DNA from: Alteromonadaceae bacterium BrNp21-10
GTDB taxonomy: Bacteria; Pseudomonadota; Gammaproteobacteria; Enterobacterales; Alteromonadaceae
Reading direction: 5' to 3'
DNA: 64,000 nucleotides
Assembly (NCBI GenBank): GCA_030418115.1
Contig: JAUHQD010000014.1
Coordinates: forward strand, 1 to 64,000
Shown: positions 20,500-29,074 of the stretch, piece after piece
Position numbering within the stretch: the stretch's first letter is position 1
Layout: the number at the start of each line of letters is the position of its first letter
The notes under the pieces: generated by a model
Databases searched by the model: none
Told to the model about the DNA's origin: nothing
Seen by the model: the letters and a program-made list of their open reading frames with translations, nothing else
Position numbers and translations under genes: made by a program

Positions 20500-21136
20500 G
20501 TTATTTGGTCGCAAAGAAGAACCTAAAAAACCCAGTGCCCCCGAAGTAATGGGATTACATTTGGGTGGCTCTTTTGAAATCGATGCCCTTAAATTACGTT
20601 TAATAGAGCCTAAATTACTCATTGAAAAAGCAGCAACCACCCACCTTATTCAAGCCGTGGGTGAAGCACATTTGGATTCAGGCGGCAAGATTCTGCGTTT
20701 TTACACCGATGATGATGCCTTCTTACAAGTGGTGCTCGATGGCGGCGATACTGAAAACCATATTACCGACGTCAAACTCTGGTACTTTTTTGATACTCAA
20801 ACCATCGGCAATGACAGTCAGTGGCAACAAACCCTAAAACAGCAAGTATCTCAACCCGAATATACACTGGCTGGAGAAACCTTTAGCCGGGTATGGAATG
20901 CGGTGGGTGATGAATCACCACCAGTCGCCATGACCGAAAAAACCATCGAAGAAGACAATGATATTAGCGAAACTGATCAGTTTGTGATGTTATATGAGCG
21001 CGCCATTGGCGAGGACGAATTTGAATCATTAATGATCAGTGCCGAAGAGAAACTAATAGGCAATAATTTTGACCGTTGCTTGGTGATCAGCACCGGCTTT
21101 AATTTGCAAGCAGCAGATATAAGAATTAACGGTTAA
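20489..21136 (+). CDS. yjfK: YjfK family protein (DUF2491)
   Basis: A 215-residue soluble protein of the DUF2491 family (E. coli YjfK). It starts MFSKLFGRKEEPKKPSAPEV; the first residues are basic and hydrophobic and could touch the membrane. GLHLGGSFEIDALKLRL and FSRVWNAVGDESPPVAMTE are family-type segments. Biochemical function is unknown. The ATG overlaps the end of the channel gene by 11 bp, pointing to coupled translation. Genes of this family travel with yjfJ-like PspA genes. Confidence 0.8.
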   Translation: MFSKLFGRKEEPKKPSAPEVMGLHLGGSFEIDALKLRLIEPKLLIEKAATTHLIQAVGEAHLDSGGKILRFYTDDDAFLQVVLDGGDTENHITDVKLWYFFDTQTIGNDSQWQQTLKQQVSQPEYTLAGETFSRVWNAVGDESPPVAMTEKTIEEDNDISETDQFVMLYERAIGEDEFESLMISAEEKLIGNNFDRCLVISTGFNLQAADIRING

Positions 21137-21164
21137 CTTAAAATAATTAAATAAGAGGAACATC

Positions 21165-21581
21165 ATGGAATCGATAATGAGCTCAATCAGCGGTTTAGGC
21201 AATTTCGCCATGTATTTTGCGGTATCCATCATTCTACTATTTGTTTTCAAAGTGCTTTACGCCTTTGTTACCCCGCATGACGAATGGAAACTGGTTAAAG
21301 AAGAAAAAAGTGATGCGGCCGCCATTGGCTTTGCTGGCGCGATTATTGGTTTCGCCATTGCCTTAGCTGGCGCAGCAACCAACTCAGCATCATTGATTGA
21401 TTTTGCTATTTGGGGCTTAGTAGCATTAATTGCCCAGCTATTTGCCTTTGCTATTTTGCGCTTTACCTTTATGCCGAAAATTGCCGAGCGTATCAATAAC
21501 AATGAAACGTCAGCCGGTATTATGTTAGCGGGAATGTCAGTTGCAGTCGGTTTGTTAAACGCCGCCTGTATGAGCTACTAG
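21165..21581 (+). CDS. yjfL: DUF350 membrane protein YjfL
   Basis: A 138-residue inner-membrane protein with four hydrophobic helices (about 14-34, 50-72, 80-103, 115-136), a duplicated two-helix arrangement typical of DUF350. A perfect GAGGA ribosome site precedes the ATG. The GFAGAIIGFAIALAGA stretch is rich in small residues. Its function is unknown, but the family is one of the fixed partners of YjfJ-type PspA proteins. Confidence 0.85.
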   Translation: MESIMSSISGLGNFAMYFAVSIILLFVFKVLYAFVTPHDEWKLVKEEKSDAAAIGFAGAIIGFAIALAGAATNSASLIDFAIWGLVALIAQLFAFAILRFTFMPKIAERINNNETSAGIMLAGMSVAVGLLNAACMSY

Positions 21582-21592
21582 CGGGAGCTGTG

Positions 21593-22204
21593 ATGACTAT
21601 TCAGAGAAAGCGTAGCAGCAATATTAACCTACACAGCATGCGTAAACATTTCACCCTCAAGCCTTTAGTTATTGGCATGGCTGGTGTGTTACTCAGCGCC
21701 TGTGGGGCTGAAAAACAACAAGCGACAGTTTATACCAACGAAAATGACTGTGTCAGCGCTAACCCTGGCCATGAGCAAGAATGCCGTGCGGCCTATAAAG
21801 ATGCCGTAGCAGAAGCCGAGCGTACCGGCCCTAAATACAACAGTCAGCGCGATTGTGAATACGAGTTCGGTGCCAGCCAATGTCGTCAATATAATAGTAG
21901 CGGTGGCTCATTCTTTATGCCGTTTATGGCGGGTTACATGCTCAGCAGCTTTTTAAGCCCGGGGCCATACCATACCCAACCCATGTACACCTCCTATTCT
22001 CGTAATTCCCCTTACAATAGCCGTTGGATCACTGCCGATGGTCGTGATTATGGTGATTTACGCAATCGTAATTTACGGGTTGGGCAAAATGCTTATAAAC
22101 CTAAACCAGCAGTGACTAAAACCATGCAACGCGGTGGCTTTGGTTCATCAGTGCGAGCGAAGTCCAGTTGGGGCAGTTCAAGCAAAAGCAGTTGGGGCGG
22201 TTAG
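21593..22204 (+). CDS. yjfM: DUF1190 lipoprotein YjfM
   Basis: A DUF1190 protein, probably a lipoprotein. A hydrophobic segment ends with LLSACG, a usable lipobox. The part after it carries four further Cys (NDC, QEC, RDC, SQC) in a pattern that could form two disulphides in the periplasm. The last ~60 residues are low-complexity Ser/Gly/Trp (SSWGSSSKSSWGG). ATG 21593 has GGGAG five bases upstream; GTG 21590 is possible but worse, and an internal ATG could give a shorter leader. It is followed by yjfC after a structured gap. Confidence 0.8.
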   Translation: MTIQRKRSSNINLHSMRKHFTLKPLVIGMAGVLLSACGAEKQQATVYTNENDCVSANPGHEQECRAAYKDAVAEAERTGPKYNSQRDCEYEFGASQCRQYNSSGGSFFMPFMAGYMLSSFLSPGPYHTQPMYTSYSRNSPYNSRWITADGRDYGDLRNRNLRVGQNAYKPKPAVTKTMQRGGFGSSVRAKSSWGSSSKSSWGG

Positions 22205-22221
22205 AATTTTTCATTAATTTA

Positions 22222-22252
22222 TTTAATTATTTATGTCCTTTAAATAATTAAA
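22222..22252 (+). repeat. AT-rich 12-bp inverted repeat upstream of yjfC
   Basis: TTTAATTATTTA at 22222-22233 and its exact complement at 22241-22252 flank a 7-bp centre (TGTCCTT). It is not followed by a T-run. It could be an operator or a weak transcript hairpin between yjfM and yjfC. Confidence 0.6.
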
Positions 22253-22256
22253 ATTT

Positions 22257-22296
22257 GTAAGAGTAAAAGTAGCAACATGACTGCTTTTTCTCTTAC
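22257..22296 (+). repeat. 13-bp inverted repeat with a 10-codon mini-ORF starting in its loop
   Basis: GTAAGAGTAAAAG (22257-22269) pairs with CTTTTTCTCTTAC (22284-22296) with one mismatch around a 14-nt loop. An ATG at 22277 in the loop opens a 10-codon frame ([10 protein letters not shown]) ending at 22309, without a clear ribosome site. It directly follows the first inverted repeat. Confidence 0.55.
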
Positions 22297-22337
22297 TCCC
22301 ATTGCCTAACGCCAACCTCAATTGTAGTGAGCCAACT

Positions 22338-23501
22338 ATGCTAAGACAGCTGTCCACGCCAAGACCCGATTGGCAAACTCGTGCCCATGAATTTGGTTTT
22401 AATTTCCATACCATGCATGGCGAGCCCTATTGGGATGAGTCGGCCTACTATCAATTTAGCCTTAAACAAATTGAACAAGACTTAGAAGACCCCACCGCTG
22501 AATTGCATCAAATGTGTTTGCAGGTTGTCGATGCCGTGGTCAGCGATGATGAGTTACTAAAACGCTTTTCAATCCCCGAAAGTTTCTGGCAACCCATTGC
22601 AGACTCTTGGCAGCACCGTGACCCAAGCCTTTATTCACGTTTAGACTTGGCCTACAACGGTAATGGCCCCGCCAAACTTTACGAGAATAACGCCGATACT
22701 CCCACCAGTTTGTATGAATCCGGGTTTTGGCAGTGGCTATGGTTGGAAGAGTTAGTGGATAACGGTCAGTTGCCGCGACAATCTGACCAATTTAACTCGC
22801 TGCAAGAAAAACTCGTACACCGCTTCACCGCCATTGCTGAACATTATCAGATTAATAATATGCACTTCGCCTGTTGCAAAGATACCGATGAAGATCGGGG
22901 CACCGTACAATATCTGCAAGATTGCGCCCGTGAAGCCGGCTTACTGGATAAGTTTGTGTTCATCGAAGATATTGGTTTAGGGGAATCCGGCGATTTTACT
23001 GATCTAGTCGACCAGCCTATTCAAAGCTTGTTTAAGCTCTATCCGTGGGAGTTTATGCAACGTGAAGACTTTGCCCCACATATTCAAGCCGCCGAGGTCA
23101 ATTGGCTTGAGCCATTGTGGAAGTCCATCTTATCCAACAAAGCACTAATGCCAATGCTGTGGAAGCTTTTCCCCCAGCATCCTAATTTACTGCCATCTTG
23201 GTTTGAAGATGAATTACATTTGGCAGATGAATCAAAGCTGGTAAAAAAGCCGATATTTTCTCGCGAAGGCGCGAATATTAGTGTGCTAGAAAAAGGTAAA
23301 ACCATACTACATGCTGACGGCCCCTATGGTGAAGAAGGCTTTATTTATCAAGCTTGGTATCCGTTACCCCAGTTTGGCGATAACCATACCTTGATTGGCT
23401 CTTGGCTGGTGGACGACCAACCTGCAGGAATATCCATTCGTGAAGATAAGCACGCCATAACGCAAGATATGTCGCGCTATTTACCGCATATTATTTTGTA
23501 A
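22338..23501 (+). CDS. yjfC: Glutathionylspermidine synthase-like ATP-grasp ligase YjfC
   Basis: A 387-residue member of the glutathionylspermidine synthetase/YjfC-YgiC family (C-N ligase, ATP-grasp fold). The start [12 protein letters not shown] at 22338 gives the same length as E. coli YjfC (387). The 12 residues before it are not homologous. Conserved blocks are [41 protein letters not shown], and near the end [11 protein letters not shown] and [14 protein letters not shown]. The amidase half of bifunctional Gss is absent. The real substrate of this sub-family is unsettled; a peptide-amine ligase role is likely. Last gene of the PspA-type operon. Confidence 0.88.
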   Translation: MLRQLSTPRPDWQTRAHEFGFNFHTMHGEPYWDESAYYQFSLKQIEQDLEDPTAELHQMCLQVVDAVVSDDELLKRFSIPESFWQPIADSWQHRDPSLYSRLDLAYNGNGPAKLYENNADTPTSLYESGFWQWLWLEELVDNGQLPRQSDQFNSLQEKLVHRFTAIAEHYQINNMHFACCKDTDEDRGTVQYLQDCAREAGLLDKFVFIEDIGLGESGDFTDLVDQPIQSLFKLYPWEFMQREDFAPHIQAAEVNWLEPLWKSILSNKALMPMLWKLFPQHPNLLPSWFEDELHLADESKLVKKPIFSREGANISVLEKGKTILHADGPYGEEGFIYQAWYPLPQFGDNHTLIGSWLVDDQPAGISIREDKHAITQDMSRYLPHIIL

Positions 23502-23528
23502 GAGGTGATTAACCAGTATTCGAGATGA

Positions 23529-25013
23529 TCAATACACATCTCGACGATAACCATCGTTTTCGATTAGCTTGTCATAACCTGTCTGTCCGAGGATCTCTCG
23601 AAGTACCTGATCCACGCCTTGTGCCATGCCTTGACGATTACCACACACAAAGATCACTGCGTCATTTGCAAGCCAACGCCTTACTTCTTCTGCGTTATCA
23701 AGTAATAAGTCCTGCACATAGCGAATGGCTTCTGGCTCCCGTGAAAAAGCTAAATCGACACGGGCGAGCACCTTCGATTGCTGCCATGCCTTTATTTCTT
23801 CCGCAAAAAAACCATCATGCTGACGACTGCGCTCACCAAAAAGTAACCAATTCTGTGAGCCTTTTTGTAAAGCTCTCGCTTTAATATGAGCACGCAAACC
23901 GGCCATGCCCGTGCCACTGCCAATTAAGATCATCGGCTGTGATGTAGCAATACCGTGGAAGCTTGGGTTATCACACAGTCGTAGGCGGATTTCGCTTTGA
24001 ATATCAGCCCCTTTAGTCAACCAACCAGAGCCTAGACCCAAATGCCCGGCTGCATTGCGATGCTGCCGCACCACAAGATCAATGCTGCCATCTTCCGGAA
24101 TAGAGGCAATGCTGTATTTGCGTTTCACTATTTCAGGTTGTGATTCATGATGGATTGCAGCGACTTCTTCAGGTATCGTAATTTCGACAATATCACCGGC
24201 TTGCCAACGCTTGTGATTAATATCTGGATGACAAAGACGTAGATGATAGGCTGGGGCACCGGGGCTAAGTGGGTTTAAACAATCACGACTCATTAGCTGC
24301 CATTGTTCTAGTTCTGTGTCTTGCCACAGCGCATTTAACTGCTCGTCACTTTGCTCATCCAATTCAAACAAGCCTAGCTGATTACGCCACTGGTTAATCA
24401 ACAAATCCTGACTATAGCCCTCAGTGGCACAGGCCTCCATGGGATCAAATAACGGGATTGCCCCAAGCTGACAAAGACCTACATGCAATTGATGACCAAA
24501 GGCACAAAACTGCTGATAGAGCTTATCGCCCAAGGCCAAAACAGAAAACTGCAGATGTGACAAGTCAATCCCACCGGCAGCATGCAGATAACGCTTGGCA
24601 AAAGCGACGCCATTATCTGGCGCCTCACCTTCGCCATAGGTACTCACCACAAACAATGCTTGATGACTGTGCTTTAACACATCCTCAGTCACTTTATTCA
24701 AGGGTAGTAACTGGTAATCATGGTGACCCGCTAACGAAGCGGCACTGCGTTTTGCAATCGTAGCGGCGGTGCCACTTTGGCTAGCATAGGCCACCAGAAA
24801 AGTCCCAGCTTCACTTTTACTACTAAGCCCCTGATCGACAGCATCCTGGGCGAAAGTCCCCTGAACGAGAGTCCCCTGAGTAAGAGTACCCTGAGTGAGA
24901 GTACCCTGTTCGAGTATTTGCTTACGCCGATATCGCCATCCGCAATAGAGACATAGCAGCGAATAACCCACTAACACCGCGACAACTAAAGCAATACGTT
25001 CAAACAACGACAT
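23529..25013 (-). CDS. Membrane-anchored flavodoxin/ferredoxin-NADP reductase-type flavoreductase (CysJ-like)
   Basis: A 494-residue diflavin reductase. One N-terminal membrane helix (about 8-27) is followed by a repeat-rich linker (about 35-65), a flavodoxin FMN domain (AYASQSGTAATIAKR, STYGEGEAPDNG), and an FAD/NADPH half ending in the family-typical aromatic, here Tyr (RRDVY). RKYSIAS binds FAD and GSGTGMAGLRAHI is the NADP loop. It resembles the CysJ alpha subunit of sulfite reductase but stands at the end of a TonB/PepSY/DUF2271/DUF4198 block. A role as electron source for periplasmic or membrane iron reduction is likely; this is inferred from context. Confidence 0.85.
   Translation of the reverse strand: MSLFERIALVVAVLVGYSLLCLYCGWRYRRKQILEQGTLTQGTLTQGTLVQGTFAQDAVDQGLSSKSEAGTFLVAYASQSGTAATIAKRSAASLAGHHDYQLLPLNKVTEDVLKHSHQALFVVSTYGEGEAPDNGVAFAKRYLHAAGGIDLSHLQFSVLALGDKLYQQFCAFGHQLHVGLCQLGAIPLFDPMEACATEGYSQDLLINQWRNQLGLFELDEQSDEQLNALWQDTELEQWQLMSRDCLNPLSPGAPAYHLRLCHPDINHKRWQAGDIVEITIPEEVAAIHHESQPEIVKRKYSIASIPEDGSIDLVVRQHRNAAGHLGLGSGWLTKGADIQSEIRLRLCDNPSFHGIATSQPMILIGSGTGMAGLRAHIKARALQKGSQNWLLFGERSRQHDGFFAEEIKAWQQSKVLARVDLAFSREPEAIRYVQDLLLDNAEEVRRWLANDAVIFVCGNRQGMAQGVDQVLREILGQTGYDKLIENDGYRRDVY
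24846..24920 (-). repeat. In-frame 15-bp tandem repeat (minisatellite) in the flavoreductase linker
   Basis: Four clear 15-bp units start at 24846, 24861, 24876 and 24891, with a degenerate fifth at 24906 (plus-strand consensus CTGAGTGAGAGTACC). They encode the five-residue repeat QGTL[TV] just after the membrane helix. Because the unit is a multiple of three, copy-number change would lengthen or shorten the linker without breaking the frame. Confidence 0.9.
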
Positions 25014-25050
25014 AAAACCTAACCCATTAACTCAGCGTTTCAACAACACT

Positions 25051-25878
25051 TTACTGAGGTAAGACTTCAAAAGAAGCCGTGTAACTACCTGTTCGCTCCG
25101 TTGCTGGGGCGTTGGCTTTATTATCTTTATAGCTCGCGCTCAACCAATACATACCCGCTTTTGGCCAGGAGATAGTAAATAGGCCTTGGTCATCAGTAGT
25201 GGTTTCAATTTCATCCTGACTATTGCGATAGCGCATACCACCGGCTAATACCATCACCTTGGCAGCAACCGCCGCTTCACCATCAATCAACAACTTAAAC
25301 TGCGCGGTTTCGCCAGCAAATAAATCATTAGGATGGGTAACAGGGACTAATTCCAAACCTTGGTTAGTCGGTGCAAACACTTCTGTTGTTGGCGAGCCTG
25401 CGGTAACAAAGGTTTCAATACGGCGCGAACCTTGGCTTACGGATAAATCTTTAGCGTCTTTAGGTACCGCAGTAGCAAAATCGTTAACATCGGCCTGTTG
25501 ACCACGCTTTGGCCAACCCTGACGTTTACCTTCGGCATCCACCCAACGGGCACGTAAGCCACTACTAGCACTAAATACTTTATAAGTACCTTGTTGGCTT
25601 AATTGTAAATCGAAGGTACTACGGTATTTGCCAGTACTTTCATTTTGTAATTTCACTTCTCCACCTTGAGGCGCCAATACTTCCACCATATTCAATCGAT
25701 AAGGGGCATGGTCGGCATGAAAAATATCATTGGATACCGCTGCATCAAAAGTCACCCATGGATCTTCAGCAGAAAGTACCGTGGCCGCAGGAACAATCCA
25801 CGCTCGGTGAGCTTGTGAAGTAAAAGGTAATGTCAGTGCCAGTGAAGTTAAAAGCAAAGTTGATAATGTAAATTTCAT
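25051..25878 (-). CDS. DUF4198 domain-containing periplasmic protein
   Basis: A 275-residue exported protein with a clear signal peptide (ending TSQAHRAW, cleavage after Ala) and two beta-rich parts. The N-terminal HRAWIVPAATVLSAEDPWV and C-terminal DDQGLFTISWPKAGMYWLSASY are typical of DUF4198, a family near metal-uptake and TonB genes and related to NikK/CbiK-type periplasmic proteins. His residues near the mature N-terminus (HRAW, FHADHAPY) could bind metal. It lies in the same minus-strand block as the DUF2271 and PepSY genes. Confidence 0.82.
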   Translation of the reverse strand: MKFTLSTLLLTSLALTLPFTSQAHRAWIVPAATVLSAEDPWVTFDAAVSNDIFHADHAPYRLNMVEVLAPQGGEVKLQNESTGKYRSTFDLQLSQQGTYKVFSASSGLRARWVDAEGKRQGWPKRGQQADVNDFATAVPKDAKDLSVSQGSRRIETFVTAGSPTTEVFAPTNQGLELVPVTHPNDLFAGETAQFKLLIDGEAAVAAKVMVLAGGMRYRNSQDEIETTTDDQGLFTISWPKAGMYWLSASYKDNKANAPATERTGSYTASFEVLPQ

Positions 25879-25921
25879 ATTATTCTCTCTATTAATTAAT
25901 CTATTAAAAATCAGTAACGCA

Positions 25922-26449
25922 CTAAGGCATAACCACTAATTGAACTTGACCTAATTCGTTGTTACCTGAGGCTTTAAAAGTTTGCGCTTTTTCGAAGGGC
26001 AAGGTTACCGGAATGCTTAATAATTCCCGGCCACCGACTTCGCGTACCGCTTCAATAAAAAACTGATACTCGCCAGCAGGCAGCGACGAAAAGGCAAATT
26101 GCTTATCATCAAACTGCAAAGTGTGATGACCCGCAGTACGTGTAGCACCAGTAATACCATCAACTGGCAACGATAAACTGCGGCCGCTACGACGCCACCA
26201 TTGACGAATATCCTTCAACCATTGCTGGCCTTCGTCATTCTTCATTTCATGGTCGTACCATAACGCCAAATTAGTCAGTTGACGCTTATCTTGGCCCTGC
26301 AACCACATAGCCACATAAGGTGCATGATATTCCGCCACTTTCATTTGTGGCAGCTCCATCTGTACTTCCAAGGTTAACGCTTGCACCGACGCCATTGGCA
26401 AGGTGCACAACAGCAGTGGCAGTAACTTTTTTATTCCAGTCTTTCTCAT
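25922..26449 (-). CDS. DUF2271 domain-containing periplasmic protein
   Basis: A 175-residue protein. ATG 26449 gives a signal peptide (MRKTGIKKLLPLLLCTLPMA, then SVQA cleavage); the longer frame to 26599 overlaps the upstream gene and is rejected. WYDHEMKNDEGQQWLKDIRQWWRRSGR and the Asp-Gly-IxGATR motif (DGITGATRTAGHH) mark DUF2271. In other genomes this family regularly sits beside PepSY-TM proteins and siderophore receptors. It follows the PepSY gene by 17 bp. Function unknown; an iron-related role is inferred from neighbours. Confidence 0.8.
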   Translation of the reverse strand: MRKTGIKKLLPLLLCTLPMASVQALTLEVQMELPQMKVAEYHAPYVAMWLQGQDKRQLTNLALWYDHEMKNDEGQQWLKDIRQWWRRSGRSLSLPVDGITGATRTAGHHTLQFDDKQFAFSSLPAGEYQFFIEAVREVGGRELLSIPVTLPFEKAQTFKASGNNELGQVQLVVMP

Positions 26450-26466
26450 TTCTATATTTCCATTAT

Positions 26467-27069
26467 TTACGGATGTACAAATACAATCACTAACAACACC
26501 GGGAGAATAACTCCCAACCCTACCAGCGGCCACGTAGTTGGCCTTGGGTTGGCATAGCGATAAAGCAACACCAAGCCCGTTATACAAAAAACCACACATG
26601 CCACGGCAAACACATCAATAAACCAAAACCAGGTTTTGCCGGTATTGCGGCCTTTATGTAAATCGTTGATATAAGACACCACCCCACGCTCTGTTCGCTC
26701 GTAAAGTAAGTCGCCACTTTCAAGATCTAGACTTAACCATGCATCACCACCGGGACGGGGTAAGGAGATATACACTTCACCATCAGCCCATTCGCCAGTA
26801 TCGTCAGCACTGATATAAAGTTGTTTTTCATCAGCAAGCCATTGGCGCAATCGCTCGGGTAAAGGCGCTTTGGTTTGTGCCGGCGTTTCATTGAACAAAT
26901 GACTCGGTACCACTAATTCAATGGTGGTTACCGTCACAGTAGCTGGAATATCTGCCGCATGATTTAAAGTAATACCAGTAATCGCAAACATCAGCATGCC
27001 GAATAAACTCACTGCCGAGCTGATCCAGTGCCATTGACGAATACTGCCTATCGACCATTTACGACGCAT
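26467..27069 (-). CDS. PepSY-associated transmembrane protein
   Basis: A 200-residue inner-membrane protein of the PepSY-TM-like family. TM1 at about 13-38 (RQWHWISSAVSLFGMLMF) is followed by a periplasmic PepSY-like domain and two C-terminal helices (about 150-170 and 180-198) with NDLHKGRNTGKTWFW between, a stretch conserved in the family and holding a His that could bind haem. It overlaps the TPR gene by 11 bp. Families like this are thought to pass electrons or reduce ferric siderophores next to TonB receptors, which fits this block. Confidence 0.85.
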   Translation of the reverse strand: MRRKWSIGSIRQWHWISSAVSLFGMLMFAITGITLNHAADIPATVTVTTIELVVPSHLFNETPAQTKAPLPERLRQWLADEKQLYISADDTGEWADGEVYISLPRPGGDAWLSLDLESGDLLYERTERGVVSYINDLHKGRNTGKTWFWFIDVFAVACVVFCITGLVLLYRYANPRPTTWPLVGLGVILPVLLVIVFVHP

Positions 27070-28426
27070 ATTGGTCCTGCCTCACTAACTGTTGTAACTC
27101 ACGAATATTGTGCTGAATGTCCCGGCGATTAGGATCATCACGTAATACTTTGTGTAATAAACCTAAGGCTTGAGAATAGTTTTTTTGATCGATTTGTAAT
27201 TGCGCATGGGCTAACAAGGCACGTTGTTTTACTTCACTCAGCGCACTGGCGCGAACAAAATACAACTGTGCTTGCTGAACTTTATTTTGCTGCTGATAAA
27301 GTTTAGCTAGCGCCAATAACGCCTCGCCTAGCACTGGATTTTGCTCAATCGCTTGGGTTAAATACGTCATCGCATCTTTATTATGGTTTTGCTGCACCGC
27401 CAACTGCCCACGATACAAATTCAATTTCGCCTGTTGCGCCTCCACAGGTTTAAGGGATTCAGTGACTTTAAGTAATCGAGCAGCCCCCTGCTCTTTGCCC
27501 TGACTAAGTAGCCACGGCAAAATTTGATCTAAGGCTGCAAACACTTGATCTGAATGAGTTGTGGTAACCGTTGTTAAACTACTTTCAAGTAAGCTAATCG
27601 CTCGCGGCACACTGCCATGGCGTAAATGTAATCGGGCGGCAGTTAACAAGTTGGCAGTATCGTCATCGCCTAAACGAATAGCAGTTTCAAGGCTGGCTAA
27701 TGCGGATCCTTCATGTTGCTGTTGCAACGCTATTTGACTACGCATTAACCACAACTGCGCATCTTTAGGACGAGCAAAAAGTTGCTGTTCCAATAACGCC
27801 CCCGCTTGATCCCAAGCGCGAGATTGCATCAAAGCGTATAACATTCCTTGCTGCCATTGCTGATTGTCTGGGGCTAAAAATAACGCTTGTTGATAGCCAG
27901 CAACAGCACTGAAAGGCTGATCACTTTGCAGATTAATATAGGCTAACTGCCCATATAACTGATCATCCGCCACGCCTAGTTCAATACTGCGCACTAAATG
28001 AGGACGGGCGTTTTTATATTGCTTTTGCAACATATACACCATGCTTAAAGTACGATGAGCTAAGGCTAAATCGGGCATTTTTTGTAAGGCGGCCGTTAAT
28101 GCATCAGCGGCGTTGGCATAATCCTTTTCGCTCAATAACACTTGCCCACGTAATAACTGCAACGCTGCACTGTCTTCAGCTAAGGGCCGGTTTGCAAAAG
28201 CCTTCAGCACGCCGGCATAGTCTTTATTTTCCAGCAATGGTTGAATTGAACGAGCAAAACTACTTTCATTGGTTTGCAATTGTGCAGTGGTATTACCTAA
28301 AGGCTGATTGGCAATTAAGAATTGCCATTTCGGCTCACCAAAGTGAATAGCAACCTCAGCGGCGCTCACCTTAGTGGCAGTCAAAAGTAGCAACAGGCTG
28401 CAGGCCTTGATTAACGATTTTTTCAT
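27059..28426 (-). CDS. TPR protein of the TonB cluster 1
   Basis: A 455-residue exported TPR protein. The signal peptide MKKSLIKACSLLLLLTATKVSAA is followed by about ten 34-residue helical repeats. It holds the same place (after tonB) as the TPR protein of V. cholerae TonB2-type clusters and as the gene at 51479-52783. It probably sits in the periplasm and helps the TonB complex, but its exact role is not known. Confidence 0.8.
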   Translation of the reverse strand: MKKSLIKACSLLLLLTATKVSAAEVAIHFGEPKWQFLIANQPLGNTTAQLQTNESSFARSIQPLLENKDYAGVLKAFANRPLAEDSAALQLLRGQVLLSEKDYANAADALTAALQKMPDLALAHRTLSMVYMLQKQYKNARPHLVRSIELGVADDQLYGQLAYINLQSDQPFSAVAGYQQALFLAPDNQQWQQGMLYALMQSRAWDQAGALLEQQLFARPKDAQLWLMRSQIALQQQHEGSALASLETAIRLGDDDTANLLTAARLHLRHGSVPRAISLLESSLTTVTTTHSDQVFAALDQILPWLLSQGKEQGAARLLKVTESLKPVEAQQAKLNLYRGQLAVQQNHNKDAMTYLTQAIEQNPVLGEALLALAKLYQQQNKVQQAQLYFVRASALSEVKQRALLAHAQLQIDQKNYSQALGLLHKVLRDDPNRRDIQHNIRELQQLVRQDQYAS

Positions 28427-28435
28427 TTACTTAAC

Positions 28436-29074
28436 TCACGATTTAATTTCTATCGGCCAGATAAAACGTGCCCGTACTGGGGCTCCATCTTTCTGAGGGG
28501 CGCTAAAACGACTATCCCGTACCATTTTATTTATTGCTAATACCAGTTCTGGATAAGGGTTTTCAATAATATCCAGCAAGCTAATTTTGCCATCCACATC
28601 GATCACCACATCCAGCTTAATTAATACTTTGTCGATACCACGGCGGGATAAACTCGCCGGTAACTTGACTCGCAATGGCGTTAATAAGCTCGGAAAACTA
28701 TCCAAATCATTGAGTTCAAACGCTTGCCAATCAACATTTAGCGTCTGCCATTGTGGTTGACTCGAGGTAATTTGTGGCTCATCGGGCAATTCAATATCGA
28801 TATCAGGTTGTGGCACATCAATCACCTGCAATTGCGCTCCCAAACCTTGCACCTGCAAAGTCATATTTTGATTTGTCTGAGCTTGCTGCACTTGCGGCGG
28901 TGGCGGAGGTGGCGGCGGAGGTGAGGAAATGGACACTTCACGGATAGTCAGTGAATCATCTGGCATTTCGATTAATCCTCGACCTAGCCACATCACGCAT
29001 AATGCCAAACTCAACAACACAATACTGAATAGCATCGCCAGCCCTTGCAGCCTCATGGGGTGTTTTTGACTCAT
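28436..29074 (-). CDS. tonB: TonB-family energy transducer (cluster 1)
   Basis: A 212-residue TonB2-type protein. It has one N-terminal membrane helix (about 10-32), a short Pro run (SSPPPPPPPPPQVQQ), then a C-terminal TonB domain with IDKVLIKLDVVIDVDGKISL and the ARFIWPIEI end. The Pro-rich spacer is much shorter than in E. coli TonB, as is usual for TonB2. It overlaps exbD by 4 bp (ATGA). It should link the ExbBD motor to the TonB-dependent receptor encoded divergently. Confidence 0.85.
   Translation of the reverse strand: MSQKHPMRLQGLAMLFSIVLLSLALCVMWLGRGLIEMPDDSLTIREVSISSPPPPPPPPPQVQQAQTNQNMTLQVQGLGAQLQVIDVPQPDIDIELPDEPQITSSQPQWQTLNVDWQAFELNDLDSFPSLLTPLRVKLPASLSRRGIDKVLIKLDVVIDVDGKISLLDIIENPYPELVLAINKMVRDSRFSAPQKDGAPVRARFIWPIEIKS

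Noticed and set aside
23520-23544. TCGAGATG/CATCTCGA hairpin at the end of the flavoreductase gene
   Set aside because: Lies partly inside the coding end and has no T-run; not called as a terminator.
23525-23884. A 119-codon plus-strand frame after yjfC
   Set aside because: It is antisense to the flavoreductase 3' end and shows no protein-family features.
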